Assembly: GCA_029378245.1 (NCBI GenBank)
Contig: JARKIF010000210.1
Location: forward strand, 1-50,792
DNA length: 50,792 nucleotides
Reading direction: 5' to 3'
Source of the DNA: Roridomyces roridus
Taxonomy: Eukaryota; Basidiomycota; Agaricomycetes; Agaricales; Mycenaceae
The position numbers and the translations under genes are program-made. Positions 21,538-31,995 of the stretch are shown here, piece after piece (the stretch's first letter is position 1; each line of letters starts with the position of its first letter). A model generated the notes under the pieces. It was not told where the DNA came from and made no database searches. It worked only from the letters and a program-made list of their open reading frames with translations.

Positions 21538-22075
21538 CTCCGGTGTTTTTAACTCTGCTATGTTATTAATGTTATTAACCTGTTATTAACATGCTTCGCT
21601 CGAAAGCCCAGGAATGGGCTGCTATTAATTGTTTTTAATTCAGAAACAGCTTCCCCTTTGCGAATCTCACCATCCCGGCTCTTGACATTGGCGAGAACCA
21701 TTCAAATGTGCCTTCAAGAGACCGCATCAGGACGGACATGCCACCCCCAGGTGATTCGAAAATTTGACGCCATCATTGATCTTCCCTTTCGGCATCGTCG
21801 GTGGGCAGCGGACGGACCCAGATTCTGCCACAAATGTGCTTCTCGTAGCCCGAGTACTCCATCCGACATGCAGGATGAGGATTGGGACGGGCCCGGGGGG
21901 CGAGAATTGATATAAAGCATAAAAAATCTGCTTTTAATCCGTGCTAGTTATTACTTGGCTGTTATTAACACCTCTGTTTTTAACATGTTTTTAACACCTG
22001 CTTGTTATTGGGCTCTGGGTCTGGAATTTATAGCAGTTAAAAACACCATGCTATTAATTGATAACACAGCCCTAC
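21538..22075. repeat. GTTATTAAC/GTTTTTAAC-rich inserted segment
   Basis: The words gttattaac, gtttttaac and ttttaat recur many times in two A/T-rich flanks (21540-21650 and 21920-22070) around a G/C-richer centre. The sequence ggtgtttttaact(c)tgctat occurs at the left flank and inverted at the right, so this may be a small transposon nested in the larger element. Exact ends are not clear. Confidence 0.55.
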
Positions 22076-22132
22076 AGTTGTCGTTGATGTCATCAATAAT
22101 TGATGGGATCACCCGGTAGTGTCATTCAGTTG

Positions 22133-22415
22133 CCAACCGGGATGACCTGGTCATGCCATGTAAATGCGCTTTTTTTGATCTCATCAATTCTTGATCGCCT
22201 TGATGAACGGCCGAGAAGCCGGTGGAGCTCGGCCGGCTACCAGGGGACTTGTCCACCACCAAGTCAAGTGGACTTGGTGTCCAGTATTTCTTCAGCATTT
22301 CTCCGGCCTTTTCTTCGGCCATAGCCCTTTTAACAGTTTCACTGCTAACTAGCAAGGCACCACAGATGTATGGTGCCTTGCCTATTGGCAGGGGTTGTTG
22401 GGCCCATTAGGTGCA
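22133..22415 (-). repeat. Right arm of the long inverted repeat
   Basis: This is the inverted copy of 18803-19080, ending at 22415 with ...ccattaggtgca. Confidence 0.8.
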
Positions 22416-22969
22416 CCTTTGTAGGCGACCGGTGGCTGAATTTGCAACGGGTGATTGAGCTGATTGAGATCAAATTTTGATGACCGAGCTGATCGTGGGA
22501 AACACCTGCCCTATATGGTGGGGGGAGGGGGGGAGGGGTCCCGGTGGAGGGCTTAAAAAACTTTTTGAGTGGATATCTGTTTTTCGAAAGTTGACACCCC
22601 CTTGGGGATAAATCACCCAGATGTTTACGAAACAATACTTGAGTAGTCAGATGCTAGGCCAGGAGTTTTACCCACAACAGTCCAGGTTGTCCAGCAGAAG
22701 TCCACAGCAGCAGCAGTGGAGTAAAATTATTGTACAGGAATGGGACTCTGCTGTCTGTGGGTATGAGGATACATATTTTGATGAGCACCAGCATACATCG
22801 CAGAGGTCATCCCATCATTCTGAACACCACAAATTTTCCCAATTTCTTTTGAGAGTTGCCATACACATTGGGGTACCCTAAGCCTCAATTCAACCCATAT
22901 TGTGAAGTCCCAATACCTTTGGTGAACTTGAAATGTGCTCATCCAAAGACGTGAGTACATTGACAATGA
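22416..22969. other. Gene-free interval
   Basis: No gene is recognised. The segment contains a G-rich run (ggggggagggggggagggg near 22521-22540). A CAG-rich stretch near 22685-22715 yields a short Gln/Ser-rich frame of no known family. Confidence 0.4.
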
Positions 22970-23441
22970 CATACAGAGTCGAAACCCGGATGCAAAAAAT
23001 GATGTATTCTGTGATGGCCGTGGGGCTTCGCGGGCCGAGCTTTTTTCAGAAGATATTTCCCTTCAAAAGAGTTGGAACAGTGCAACAAAACTGGACCCAT
23101 AAGGGCCATTTGAGCTTGCAAAAAATTGAACATTTCCGAAGCTCAGAAATGCTGAATATAGTGAGCTTCGCAGATTGACTGTGACTTTCAAGAAGGGTTC
23201 ACTAATACATGCTTGCAGGACATCGATCATTTTTCGGATCCGGGTCCACCGCGAAAATGGACCCAAAATCTTGATGCTCTCCGTGACACAACTGTTGTTG
23301 GGAAAAATCTGAGAATATTTGGGGGTGAACGGGACGTCAATGCACCCCCAATGACACATTCACCGGGGCAGATTCCAATCTAATTCTCGCGGGCAGGAGG
23401 TGCAACTCTTTTTTTTCGGATCCGGGTTTCGACTCTGTATG
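22970..23441. mobile_element. 472-bp inverted-repeat element (MITE candidate)
   Basis: Perfect 22-bp inverted ends (catacagagtcgaaacccgg and two more bases at 22970-22991, inverted at 23420-23441) enclose a non-coding interior. The repeat word ggatccgggt recurs inside. The bases caat occur near both outer edges, but no clean target duplication can be assigned, so the superfamily is unknown. Confidence 0.7.
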
Positions 23442-24046
23442 CAATATTGAACATGAGAGCTCAATCTTGCAGAGAAAAACTCAGGTCAGAAGACCAGGAA
23501 TGTACTTGCGGAATATCAAGTCAGTTGGTACAGGATTGGATGGTCCAGAATGAAAAGAAAAAAGAGCTGATGGGAGCTGTCAAAATCAGTGATTGTGGCC
23601 GCAAAAAGGAAACTGCACAGCCGGCTCAAACAAAAGTCCCATTTTCTGAAACCTCGAGTGCGTCCGGGGGTTGAGATAACAGGACCACCGGGATTTCTGG
23701 TGATGGCAGTGATGTGCCGATCGGCATGTCAGCGATGTCGTCATACACTGCAGAGTCCAATACCCCCTGCGCGCAGCGGCCCTGCCGTCGCCCTTGACGC
23801 CACCAGCACATCGCCATGTCAACCGTACCGAGTTATCACGGTCCACGTACGAGGCTGCTCGATGAGCCTGAGATCGCGCGTGCCCAACGTGAGTCCTTAC
23901 TTTTGCAGCTCAGGAAACGGGGGCAGGACATGTCACATTTTCACGACGTGTTCCAACCCGGATGCTAGCGCTCATTTCGTAATCCCGCCGAGTCTCAGTC
24001 CAGAAGTGTCCATAATTCCAACATCAATTTCCAGTAGCGCAAGTAC
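23442..24046. other. Intergenic interval downstream of the DUF6534 gene
   Basis: Open frames of up to 159 codons occur on the plus strand but have no recognisable domain. They lie downstream of the minus-strand gene that ends at 24047. Nothing is supported. Confidence 0.35.
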
Positions 24047-25998
24047 TCAAACAGAGGAGTCAAAGTGAAATCCTCGATTGCCAACCTTCTCATCCCGAAC
24101 AGACGGGTCTGTATCATCCGTGTCAATGGTAGCCTGGTCCGGGGCCGGAATATCCTGAATTCAAAGTATGTAAACAGAACAGTACCAGAAAACACCCACT
24201 CACTCGGAATTCAGACGCCGGTACACTAACGCCGTCTCTGGTGATAATGGTTTCCTCATGCACCTGAATCTAAATGGAAGGCAAGCGAATGAGCCGGTAT
24301 TGAGTTGTAAATAGAGTTGTAAATAGCGCAAACGAACCCGGTTGGAGAACGAGAACGTCGTGATCCCATCCTTGTTTCTCCTTCGTACCGAGTCACGGAA
24401 GTTCAAAGTGGCAAGCAGGGAGTTCGAGTAGACTGACAACGAATGAGATCATGGTTCGTATTGCGCACCGCAAGAAAGACTACTGACGCTTCCCGACCAT
24501 GATGTTGAATGACAGGTGAATCAGGTTGTCCGGCATCGTCAAGAACTAGCTTCTGGTTAGCATCCTTGGCGGGAAAATCTACAACTCAACGCACGCAAAC
24601 CATATCCATCAAGACCACCACACTACGCACTCGTCAACATTGACCCACAAGATCACGCACACGCACCTCGTCAAAAGACCCGTATTGATAGCATAGAGGA
24701 TTAATCTTGTAACGATCGAGTCCGTCCTGAAATGTACTTCAATAAGGAGCTGAAAATCTCAACCAACATGCACGCACTTTGTTCGAAGCCCCGTCCTAGT
24801 CTTCATCAAATACCGACACAGAGACACCGCGATTAAGACATCCGCCGTGGACGCACAGGCCAGGCCGGCACTCGATATCCACTGCAATCACATTGAAGTG
24901 GTGTTGATAGTGGATCACCGGTACGACAGTCCAATTCCGCACCTCAAATTTATAGAACAAGGCGAGCTTCTGGAGTTGGAACCTATTTTCCATGAGCCAA
25001 GTTCTCAGAATCGCCAGAATGGACTCCAACGCACATTCGCACCACAGCGACTAGCAGACAAGATGAGTCGATATCTGCAAGGTAGCGTGTCCTGGCTCAC
25101 CCAGCTCGAATACTATATAGCCGGCTCGTCGACTGTATTCGATTTGATTGATTCGACCACAGCACTCACCGAAAAACAATAAAGAGAGTAAGATCTAGAG
25201 CACTTATGTCAACCGCCGCCCGAAGAAGCAAGCCGTCAGAGACTCACGATGACCGAGCAAAGTATCCAATTCCCGTCGCTCACTGAAAATATGAGAGATC
25301 AATGCCGAGTTCCTGGGAGACTTGCGCAAATACTTGCACAGGTAAACCCGGTACGTCAAAAATCTATGCGTGCTTTCCAGTCAGTGCTCCACCCCAAAGT
25401 CAAGGCTTATTAGATTACGCACAATTCAACAATGAGGATGATGAGATTCTTCAACACATGAGTGAATTGCACCACCATAGATGGGCCTCAAGTCACCGTC
25501 AACAGAATCCCGACCTACAAAAAGCAAGACGTCAGAGGGCGATCGACGTTCGAGGCAGGCCGCACACTAAATGACCTACTCAAAGGTGAGCGAAACCCGT
25601 GGACCGCAGCAAATGACTCACCATATACCATTGACCTGGAAACTGGCTGGATTCCCATAGTTTATAACGAGCCAATTGTACAGCATCTGCCCGATGAGGA
25701 CTAGTTGTATGGTATCAAGCAGCCTGCGACCGGAGATTCAATATAATGGTTCTCCAGCGACGTTGGAAGCAAAACCCACCAAAGACTTGACACCAAAAGT
25801 TTCAGCCACTTGTTATCCTTGGGGAATTTCTGAAAGTATGAGAACGCCTGTGTTGACAAGACGCCGTACAGTCTGTGAGCAGGCACACGAGTCCGGTGAG
25901 GTGGGGATTGATACTCTTCAAGAAACAGGCGAGACATACCCCCATGCCAAGACGTATCCGACCGATATCGCCCCGAGCGTCGTGTCGTATTGACCCAT
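24047..25998 (-). CDS. DUF6534-domain multi-pass membrane protein
   Basis: Many short exons on the minus strand spell an agaricomycete DUF6534-type protein. Start is Met at 25998 (MGQYDTTLGAISVGYVLAW), then LYGVLSTQAFSYFQKFPKDNKW and LDTIQLVLIGQMLYNWLVINYGNP. Later blocks are FLTYRV and SDGNWILCSVI, TADVLIAVSLCRYLMKTRTG, TDSIVTRLILYAINTGLLT, MPDNLIHLSFNIMVGK and YSNSLLATLNFRDSVRRR, the conserved family ending. A final exon pair leads to a Ser/Asp-rich tail and a TGA at 24049-24047. The family has about seven predicted membrane helices and no known biochemical role. Introns are GT-AG and about 45-70 bp. The middle (about 25000-25600) could not be threaded cleanly, so a lesion there is possible. 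Confidence 0.72.
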
Positions 25999-27267
25999 GG
26001 GGACAGAGACGTGCAGGGAGGGAGAGGGGCAGCAGCCAGACAGACGGGGTTGGGTGGGATCAAGATTCAAGACGGTGGCGTTAAGAGTGCTCTGCGTGTA
26101 CTTAGATGCGCGGGTACAAGTTCACGGCAGCCCGCAGAAAACCACATGCCGAGGTGCGCAGCGAGTCTAAATAAAAACCGTGAAGTGGTGGGGGAAGAAA
26201 GCATACCGGCAGGCATCTGGGTTCGGCCGGCCCTGACCCAGCCTATCGGTGGCTATACCCCAATGTCGACCTTAATTTCACATTTTCGGCCGCCGACTGC
26301 GGGACGGGTAGTAGATTTGTGGTATTCGGGATGGGGTTTCCAGACGGTTGGGGGTATCGCAGAGTCGAGTGAATCTCACCCAGACATGGGCGCCGGATAC
26401 CTGGAGGCGCAGACAAGTTCCTAGCTGAGCGCCGGCGAAGGAAGGTGTCGGAGTGAATAGACTCGGCCAATGACAGGGCAGGAGACTGGGCAGCTGATAT
26501 GGAGAGCGTCCGAAGCGGGAACGGAGCTGATTCGGCAGCCTTGACGTCCACCCACGGTGTGGAGCAAGAGGGGAGTCGCGAGCGGTCGCGACCGAAGTGA
26601 GGGTGCAAAAGAAAACGACGTCATTGCGTGACCGTGTGACCCGCCGACGGCCGACCTTCCTTTCTCACTTCGTACTCTTTTGCTTGTATTCTCCGAAAGC
26701 TCGCGCCTTCACGAGTGATCGACTGTAAGTATCGAACGAGATTAAAGCCCTGCAGCTAGTCATCACGCAGCCGGGTTCTGGACTCCCGCTGACGAGGCCA
26801 ATGCGAGGCTGAGCATTGGTTGAGGTCCACACACCAGCCAAGGTAGAAACGAGCTGCATTGTGCCATTGTCCCGCACAGACGAGGGAAAGACCCCGGAGA
26901 CGGGGATTTCAGATGAGCTTGCCATGAATAGCGACGCAACTAGAGACACCGGATGGTACCCTCACAAAGTCGGGATCTCAGACAACATGTCACCAGTTGC
27001 CGCGAGTCGACATGCAGGGAGGGCATGAAATCAAGACGTTGAGTGTGACTCAGAGTGTCGCGACTCGCGCCACCGGAAGCAACTCTGTCGATAGGCTGCT
27101 CGAAGTCTCGAGTACGGTATATCCTGTGCGTGGTTCGGTAGTCTACCTCCGCGAGTGAGTGAGCCGCAAGACTTGCGCAAGAGAGGGATTGGAGAGGGAG
27201 GAGAAGATCAAGAGATCATGCAGATCAGTGAGTCATCGGATCAAACGCATCTCCTTTCCGTTCCACC
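25999..27267. other. Divergent intergenic region between DUF6534 and F-box genes
   Basis: This 1.27-kb region separates two divergently read genes and probably holds their promoters. A 95-codon minus-strand frame (26949-26665, containing MASSSEIPVSGVFPSSVRDNG) has even codon composition. It could be a small gene or an upstream exon, but no family is recognised. Confidence 0.4.
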
Positions 27268-28492
27268 ATGACCTCCTCTGTCTCCGAGCTGCACAAGGCC
27301 ATCGCCGACGTCTCGTCTATCATCGAGAGCCACCAATCTATCATCCGAGACCTCGAAAGACAGCGAAGCGTCTTGGGAACATTCAACACTCAATTCCATC
27401 CTCGATCCAGTCACCCGTCTACCTTTCGAGATTTTGTCCCCTATATTCGAGCAATGCCTTCCCGCCACTCCGAGTGTCCATCCCCGTCAGGCACCCGCAG
27501 TTTTCCTCCGTGTCTCTCGTGCCTGGCGTGATATCGCACTCGCTACGCCCTCACTGTGGACGACGATCAGCGATAAGAATGTCTTTGCCCGTCGTTTTGC
27601 CCAGGCATTGGTGCAATGGATACCCGCAGCCGGCGACCGCCCAATCTCGCTCGTGATCAGAACTGCCGTCGGTTTCTTCATCGCCGTCGCAGAATTGGTG
27701 CGAAGGCATGCACATCGAGTGCATATTTTGGACCTGTATCGCCCATTCTCCGGCGATCTAAATCGTATCGCGGGGCATTATACAGCCCTGAACGAGCTCA
27801 CACAGGCTTCAAAATCGGTGTGCGGGAGTGCATGGCATTCCTGGCAGCCGCTCCCAATCTCTCCCGGTGCCGCTTTCTCAATATCGCTTCCTTTCCCGAG
27901 GAGACCACACCTGTGCTTACGCATCTATATTTGCGGCACCTCTACTTTGGACCAGACTGTGCCATGGATGTCGCCTTGGACTCAGCGCTATGCAGTTCCC
28001 CCATGCTGCTGCGGTATCTCACTCTTCCCAACCTCAGAAACCCTCGTCATTCCACATCTTGACGAGGCAATGCCGACTTGGCGGATCATTGAATTTCTGT
28101 CCCGATCTTCCCCGCCACTCCAGGATTTCCGCCCTTGCGTCTCTCGGGTTGGGGACTTTCCCAATTATTTTGAGCATGTTCCGGGGATTACGAACTTCGA
28201 ATTGGGACACCGTGGTCCCTTCATTCTCCACGATGTCCTGACAGCTGCTCGACTCCTCCACAACCCGAATCATGTCACGATATTCAACTCTGTCGAGTAT
28301 CAACCACGCTTTTACCAGGAAGTCCTCGACTTCATCCTCGCCCAACGCACAACTCTCCAATCTCTTCAATTGATTTCAGTCCCCGAGGTGAGAATTTCTG
28401 ACTGTCCGAGTGATGTCGCGAGCACTCTACGGGAACTTGTCCGGGATGGGATGGAGATACGCATTGGTACGGTCCAACGAAACATCATATAA
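27268..28492 (+). pseudogene. F-box protein, three frameshifts
   Basis: The N-terminus is a coiled coil (SELHKAIADVSSIIESHQSIIRDLERQRSVL). After a frame change near 27382 comes a classic fungal F-box, LDPVTRLPFEILSPIFEQCL through FLRVSRAWRDIALATPSLW. Further frame changes near 27810 (ELTQASK to IGVRECMAFLAAAP) and 28036 (TLPNL to ETLVIPHLDE) are needed to keep the leucine-rich-repeat-like body in frame to its end at 28492. F-box proteins of this type would recruit substrates to SCF ubiquitin ligases. Three single-base shifts make a functional product unlikely if the sequence is correct. Similar genes form large, fast-evolving families in agaricomycetes. Confidence 0.8.
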
Positions 28493-29042
28493 ATCTTGTG
28501 AGATTCAGTTCTTCCGAGTCGTCGAACTGTATTTGACAAGTCGTTTAGACGAAGCCGCACTCTTCCGTCCAAGTACCATATTCAATAATGTGTTTTCTCA
28601 GGTCAGCATTCCCGCATCTCTGGCTCCGCTGTATCTGACCCGCTGTCCTTTTACGCCCAGGCGGAGATTCTGCTTGAATTACGGTGTATACCAGTTTGAA
28701 GATTCTTTTGCGTTGAACTACATCTCAGCCATGACCCCGGTTCCTCAGTCAAATCGCCATATCGAGTTGATACCGAGCGGCACGTGTGAGGCGTAAAGTC
28801 AGCAGTGATCTTGCTTCATCATCTCGTCGATGACTATCTGCTCTTGCAGCTGCTGTGTGCCAAGAATTACCATACCGTCAGCTTCGTCACATCTTCAAGA
28901 TTGCTCCAACCGATATGGCTCACTGCGATGGCCGAGTCCAGGTCTCTGGCAATCAACTATAAGTGGCGGCAGCCACGGCCCACGAGGCCAAATACAAGAC
29001 GCGTCGCAGGTGGAGTAGAACCGGGGCAAAGGCGCCCCACGC
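28493..29042. other. Intergenic interval
   Basis: A 128-codon plus-strand frame (28410-28796) overlaps the end of the F-box pseudogene and has no recognisable domain. Nothing else is supported before the MITE at 29045. Confidence 0.35.
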
Positions 29043-29044
29043 TA

Positions 29045-29194
29045 CTGTACTATTTCAACCGTAAGTTCAGTCACACGTCACAGCCAACCTTTTTTGATGT
29101 GTGCAAAAATCGCCATAATTCAAAAGAAATTTTTTCGGCCTTCTCGGTCGAAAAATTACATAATTTTGATGAACTTACGGTTGAAATAGTACAG
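29045..29194. mobile_element. 150-bp MITE with perfect 25-bp inverted ends, TA-flanked
   Basis: The left end ctgtactatttcaaccgtaa... (29045-29069) is a perfect 25-bp inverted match of 29170-29194. TA dinucleotides flank both ends (29043-29044 and 29195-29196), the target duplication of the Tc1/mariner superfamily. The interior is A/T-rich and non-coding. Confidence 0.88.
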
Positions 29195-29373
29195 TATCTG
29201 AGTTTGTCTGCACGGTCTCCTGATCACCGTGTCGTGACTTCCATTCCGAGTTGAATCCGAGCGGCACGTGAATGCACGTTCCTGGCAGTGAGACTGCGCT
29301 GCGGCTCAGCCGCGCAAACCAGCAACCGTGTCCCTCCCGGCCTCCGTCTGGGTTTGGCAATTTGATACAATTA

Positions 29374-29661
29374 GGGGAGGTCAGAGTGGAACGAAACGCG
29401 TCGATTCTGGATCGATTCTCAAGTCGGAACTCGGCCGATTCTTGACCGAGTTTCGATCGAGTTTCGATTCTGAGTTCCGAAACGGATGTAGTTCCTCCTC
29501 GGGAGGAGGAACATCGATTCTGTTCGGAACTCAGAATCGATTCTGCTTCGATTCTGGCTTCGGAACTGGTGTTTCCGAGTATTTGGTCCCAAGAATCGAA
29601 ACAGTTCCGAAGCCAGAATCGATGTCATAATCGACGTCGCTTCGTCCACTCTGACCTCCCC
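29374..29661. mobile_element. 288-bp MITE with 17-bp inverted ends, TA-flanked
   Basis: Ends GGGGAGGTCAGAGTGGA (29374-29390) are perfectly inverted at 29645-29661, with TA on both sides. Alternatively the ends extend to AGGGGAGG with ATT as a 3-bp duplication, which would suggest a Harbinger-type element. The interior is made of alternating tcgattctg/cagaatcga and ttccgaa/ttcggaa words that form many alternative hairpins. Confidence 0.85.
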
Positions 29662-29663
29662 TA

Positions 29664-30084
29664 TTGTTAACTAGCTTATTCTCACCAGCCTGATTCCCTC
29701 AGTTCCTGGCTGGGAAATTTCCCCAGATGGAAACCCCGGAGCTTAAACACTTCCGGTCCAATTCACGATCTGCAAGATTGGCGATCACGAGCCATCACTG
29801 ATATGTTCCCGCATTCCACAGAAATCAGAAGTCCAAGGTCCAGGGACCGTGGTTTTCGACTAGGGTTTGATGGAATTGCGATGTCTTTCGAGACCATGCA
29901 TGCAAAATGACAAGAGTGGAAGCTGGCGCTGAAATTGGAGTCGAGACCGCCTAACACGCGGCATCTGATGTCTCAGAAGCGAACCGGTGCGGCCGTGTGC
30001 GGTGATCGGCACCTTTTGTCTCTTTCCTTTCTCTTTCCCTCGTCTTTCCCCCACCGAGCCCGGTGTGCGAATGTATCCCGTCGC
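29664..30084. promoter_or_regulatory. Upstream region of the DUF6533 gene
   Basis: No coding is seen. The last 60 bp before the start are C/T-rich (tttgtctctttcctttctct), a usual feature of fungal promoters near transcription starts. No clear TATA box was found. Confidence 0.35.
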
Positions 30085-31722
30085 ATGTCCGACTCCCAAG
30101 AAGCTGCACAGATCTTAGCAGACATGTCAGTTCCTCCCCGGTCCTCTTCCTCCCTCTCTTTCGCTCACGCTGTGACAGCCAAATATCCCGCGGTTTCATC
30201 CTCGTCCCATTCAGTATGTGCGGGGTACACTCGTGAGATCGCACCGACTCAGAGTTCACTGCAGCTATCATCTGCTACGACTATATCCTCACATTCGACC
30301 AAGAAGTCTCCCGGTTCTGGGGCGGGCCGCTGACATGGGGCTCCTTCTGCTTCTACCTGAACCGATACTCGTCGCTCTTGGGGGTGATACCCATGGTGTT
30401 TCAGTATACCATGACGACGCGGGACCCTGCCAAGTATCCGGTGCGTTTTCTGGAACATCGTATCTCGCAGAGTCTCATCCGAGTAGCTGTCCGTCCATAC
30501 TCGCTCCCCGTTGAACCATATTCTCATCCGTTCCAAGGTGCCACGCGCTGCGGTCGTACCACCAGAACTTTGCGTTGATATCGCAGATTCTGGTCGGAGG
30601 TGCGTCGTTCTTACACTCTCTCTCTATTCATTCATTCATTCCACAGTCATCCTCGTCATACGAACATATGCGCTCTACGAGCGTAGCAAGAAGGTCCTCG
30701 CGCTCATGCTCCTCGTCGTCACCGGCAGTACCATGTCTGCTCTTGTGCGTGAACTTGCGGCAAGCCCGTCACAGGACACCGCTGACTCACCCCGTAGAGA
30801 CTCTTGTTCACCAAGACGGATCTGAATGAGCTTTCGCCCGTTGCTGCGTCCTTCGCTTGTCCCTTTGGTGAACCCCATGCAGAGTACGTTTACACGCAAA
30901 GCACCGTCAAACTTATCACCGAGTCTTTTCCAGACGCCTCCGTCCGTGCACCTCCCCCACCCTACTGACCTCCCTCTAACAATCCACGCAGGTCTAGCCG
31001 AATGCTGGGCCGGTCTTGTAAGTCAATCTAGTATCATCCCGCTGAATCTTTGACATACAATCGCAGCTCGTATTCGACGTGACGATATTCTCCCTAACGC
31101 TCTACAAAATCCTCGTCTTGCATCGTGACTTTCCTGCACGCCGTGGAAGTCTGCTGCGTACGCTGCTACGCGATGGTGCGTCCTTCTCTCTGCGCAGTTG
31201 AGAAGGCTCATCCGATAAAGGGACGATGTATTTCGGGCAAGTGCCTACTCAACCCGTTGTTCCTCGGCGGGACCTCATCAGTTTTGCAGCATAATGGTGA
31301 TATGTACGTCAGTGCTCATCGGGACCTACACGGTGTGTTGTGTCGTTGACTCTACCTCCCGTGTTCTGACCCGACTTTGCAGCTGGGCGGCGTGAGCAGA
31401 GTTCTCTCCCCTCCCTACTACTACGCTAAACAATCGAACCCATTCGCAGCCGTTTATCAGCGGAGCGCCTACGACGTTCGTAAATGTGTAAGTGCTGTCC
31501 TCTTGCCTCATCCCACTCTGCTTCTACTAACGACCACCAAGTCTATCATCCGTCATGGTTTCCCGCCTCATGTTCAACCTCCATGGATGCCCCGCGCCAC
31601 GTTACGGGGACACCGAGTCCGATCAGTATACGGATGACTCGAGGACACGTATTCATGCGGCGGACACGACGGTTTACGCGCTGGATACGCTTGGGTCGAG
31701 GTTGGATTCAATGGTTGTATGA
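30085..31722 (+). CDS. DUF6533-domain multi-pass membrane protein
   Basis: The start MSDSQEAAQILAD at 30085 is followed, after introns, by the diagnostic DUF6533 block CYDYILTFDQEVSRFWGG and LTWGSFCFYLNRYSSLLG. Downstream exons read CHALRSYHQNFALISQILVG, VIRTYALYERSKKVLALMLL, LVFDVTIFSLTLYKILVLHR and GSLLRTLLRDG. The last exon, SVMVSRLMFNLHG plus a short cytosolic tail, ends at TGA 31720-31722. The family is common in agaricomycetes and lacks a known function. Exons are joined by 45-110 bp GT-AG introns. The junction between the first exon and the DUF6533 block (30120-30260) could not be resolved in one frame, so the N-terminus is uncertain or frameshifted. Confidence 0.75.
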
Positions 31723-31995
31723 TTTAGGCTTCGAGCAAGCTGATGTATTAGTATTTTCATTATACCATGGAGTGGCGTGAATCGTGATACTCAATAGGGA
31801 TGCAACGGTGAACACTGGTCGGCGCGGATACCGCAGGGCGATTCTGTGATGAATGTACGTCTTGATTTCAACTCTTTTCTCCCTTCTAACGCGCGCTTGT
31901 TCACGAAATTCGTCATTGTTAGTCCGATACAACCGGCGCTCGTTTTCGCAGGTCGCACATTAAGAATCAAAATCGACTACGCTCTATAATCATAT
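31723..31995. other. Short interval between convergent genes
   Basis: This lies between the DUF6533 stop and the 3' end of the minus-strand acetyltransferase. No gene is seen. It should hold both polyadenylation regions. Confidence 0.4.

Larger units (their letters stand above)
18803..22415. mobile_element. 3.6-kb element with about 280-bp inverted ends, non-coding
   Basis: About 280 bp at the left (18803-19080) recur inverted at the right (about 22133-22415), starting TGCACCTAATGGGCCC on both sides. Shared internal landmarks are ggcaaggcaccat, tgctagttagcagtgaaac, ggacaccaagtccacttgac and tcatcaa..ttgatg. The 3-kb interior has no open frame above about 106 codons and no domain I recognise. 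Long inverted ends fit a foldback or non-autonomous Mutator-type element. No target duplication was found at the ends. The left end lies 17 bp from the Gypsy LTR. Confidence 0.75.
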
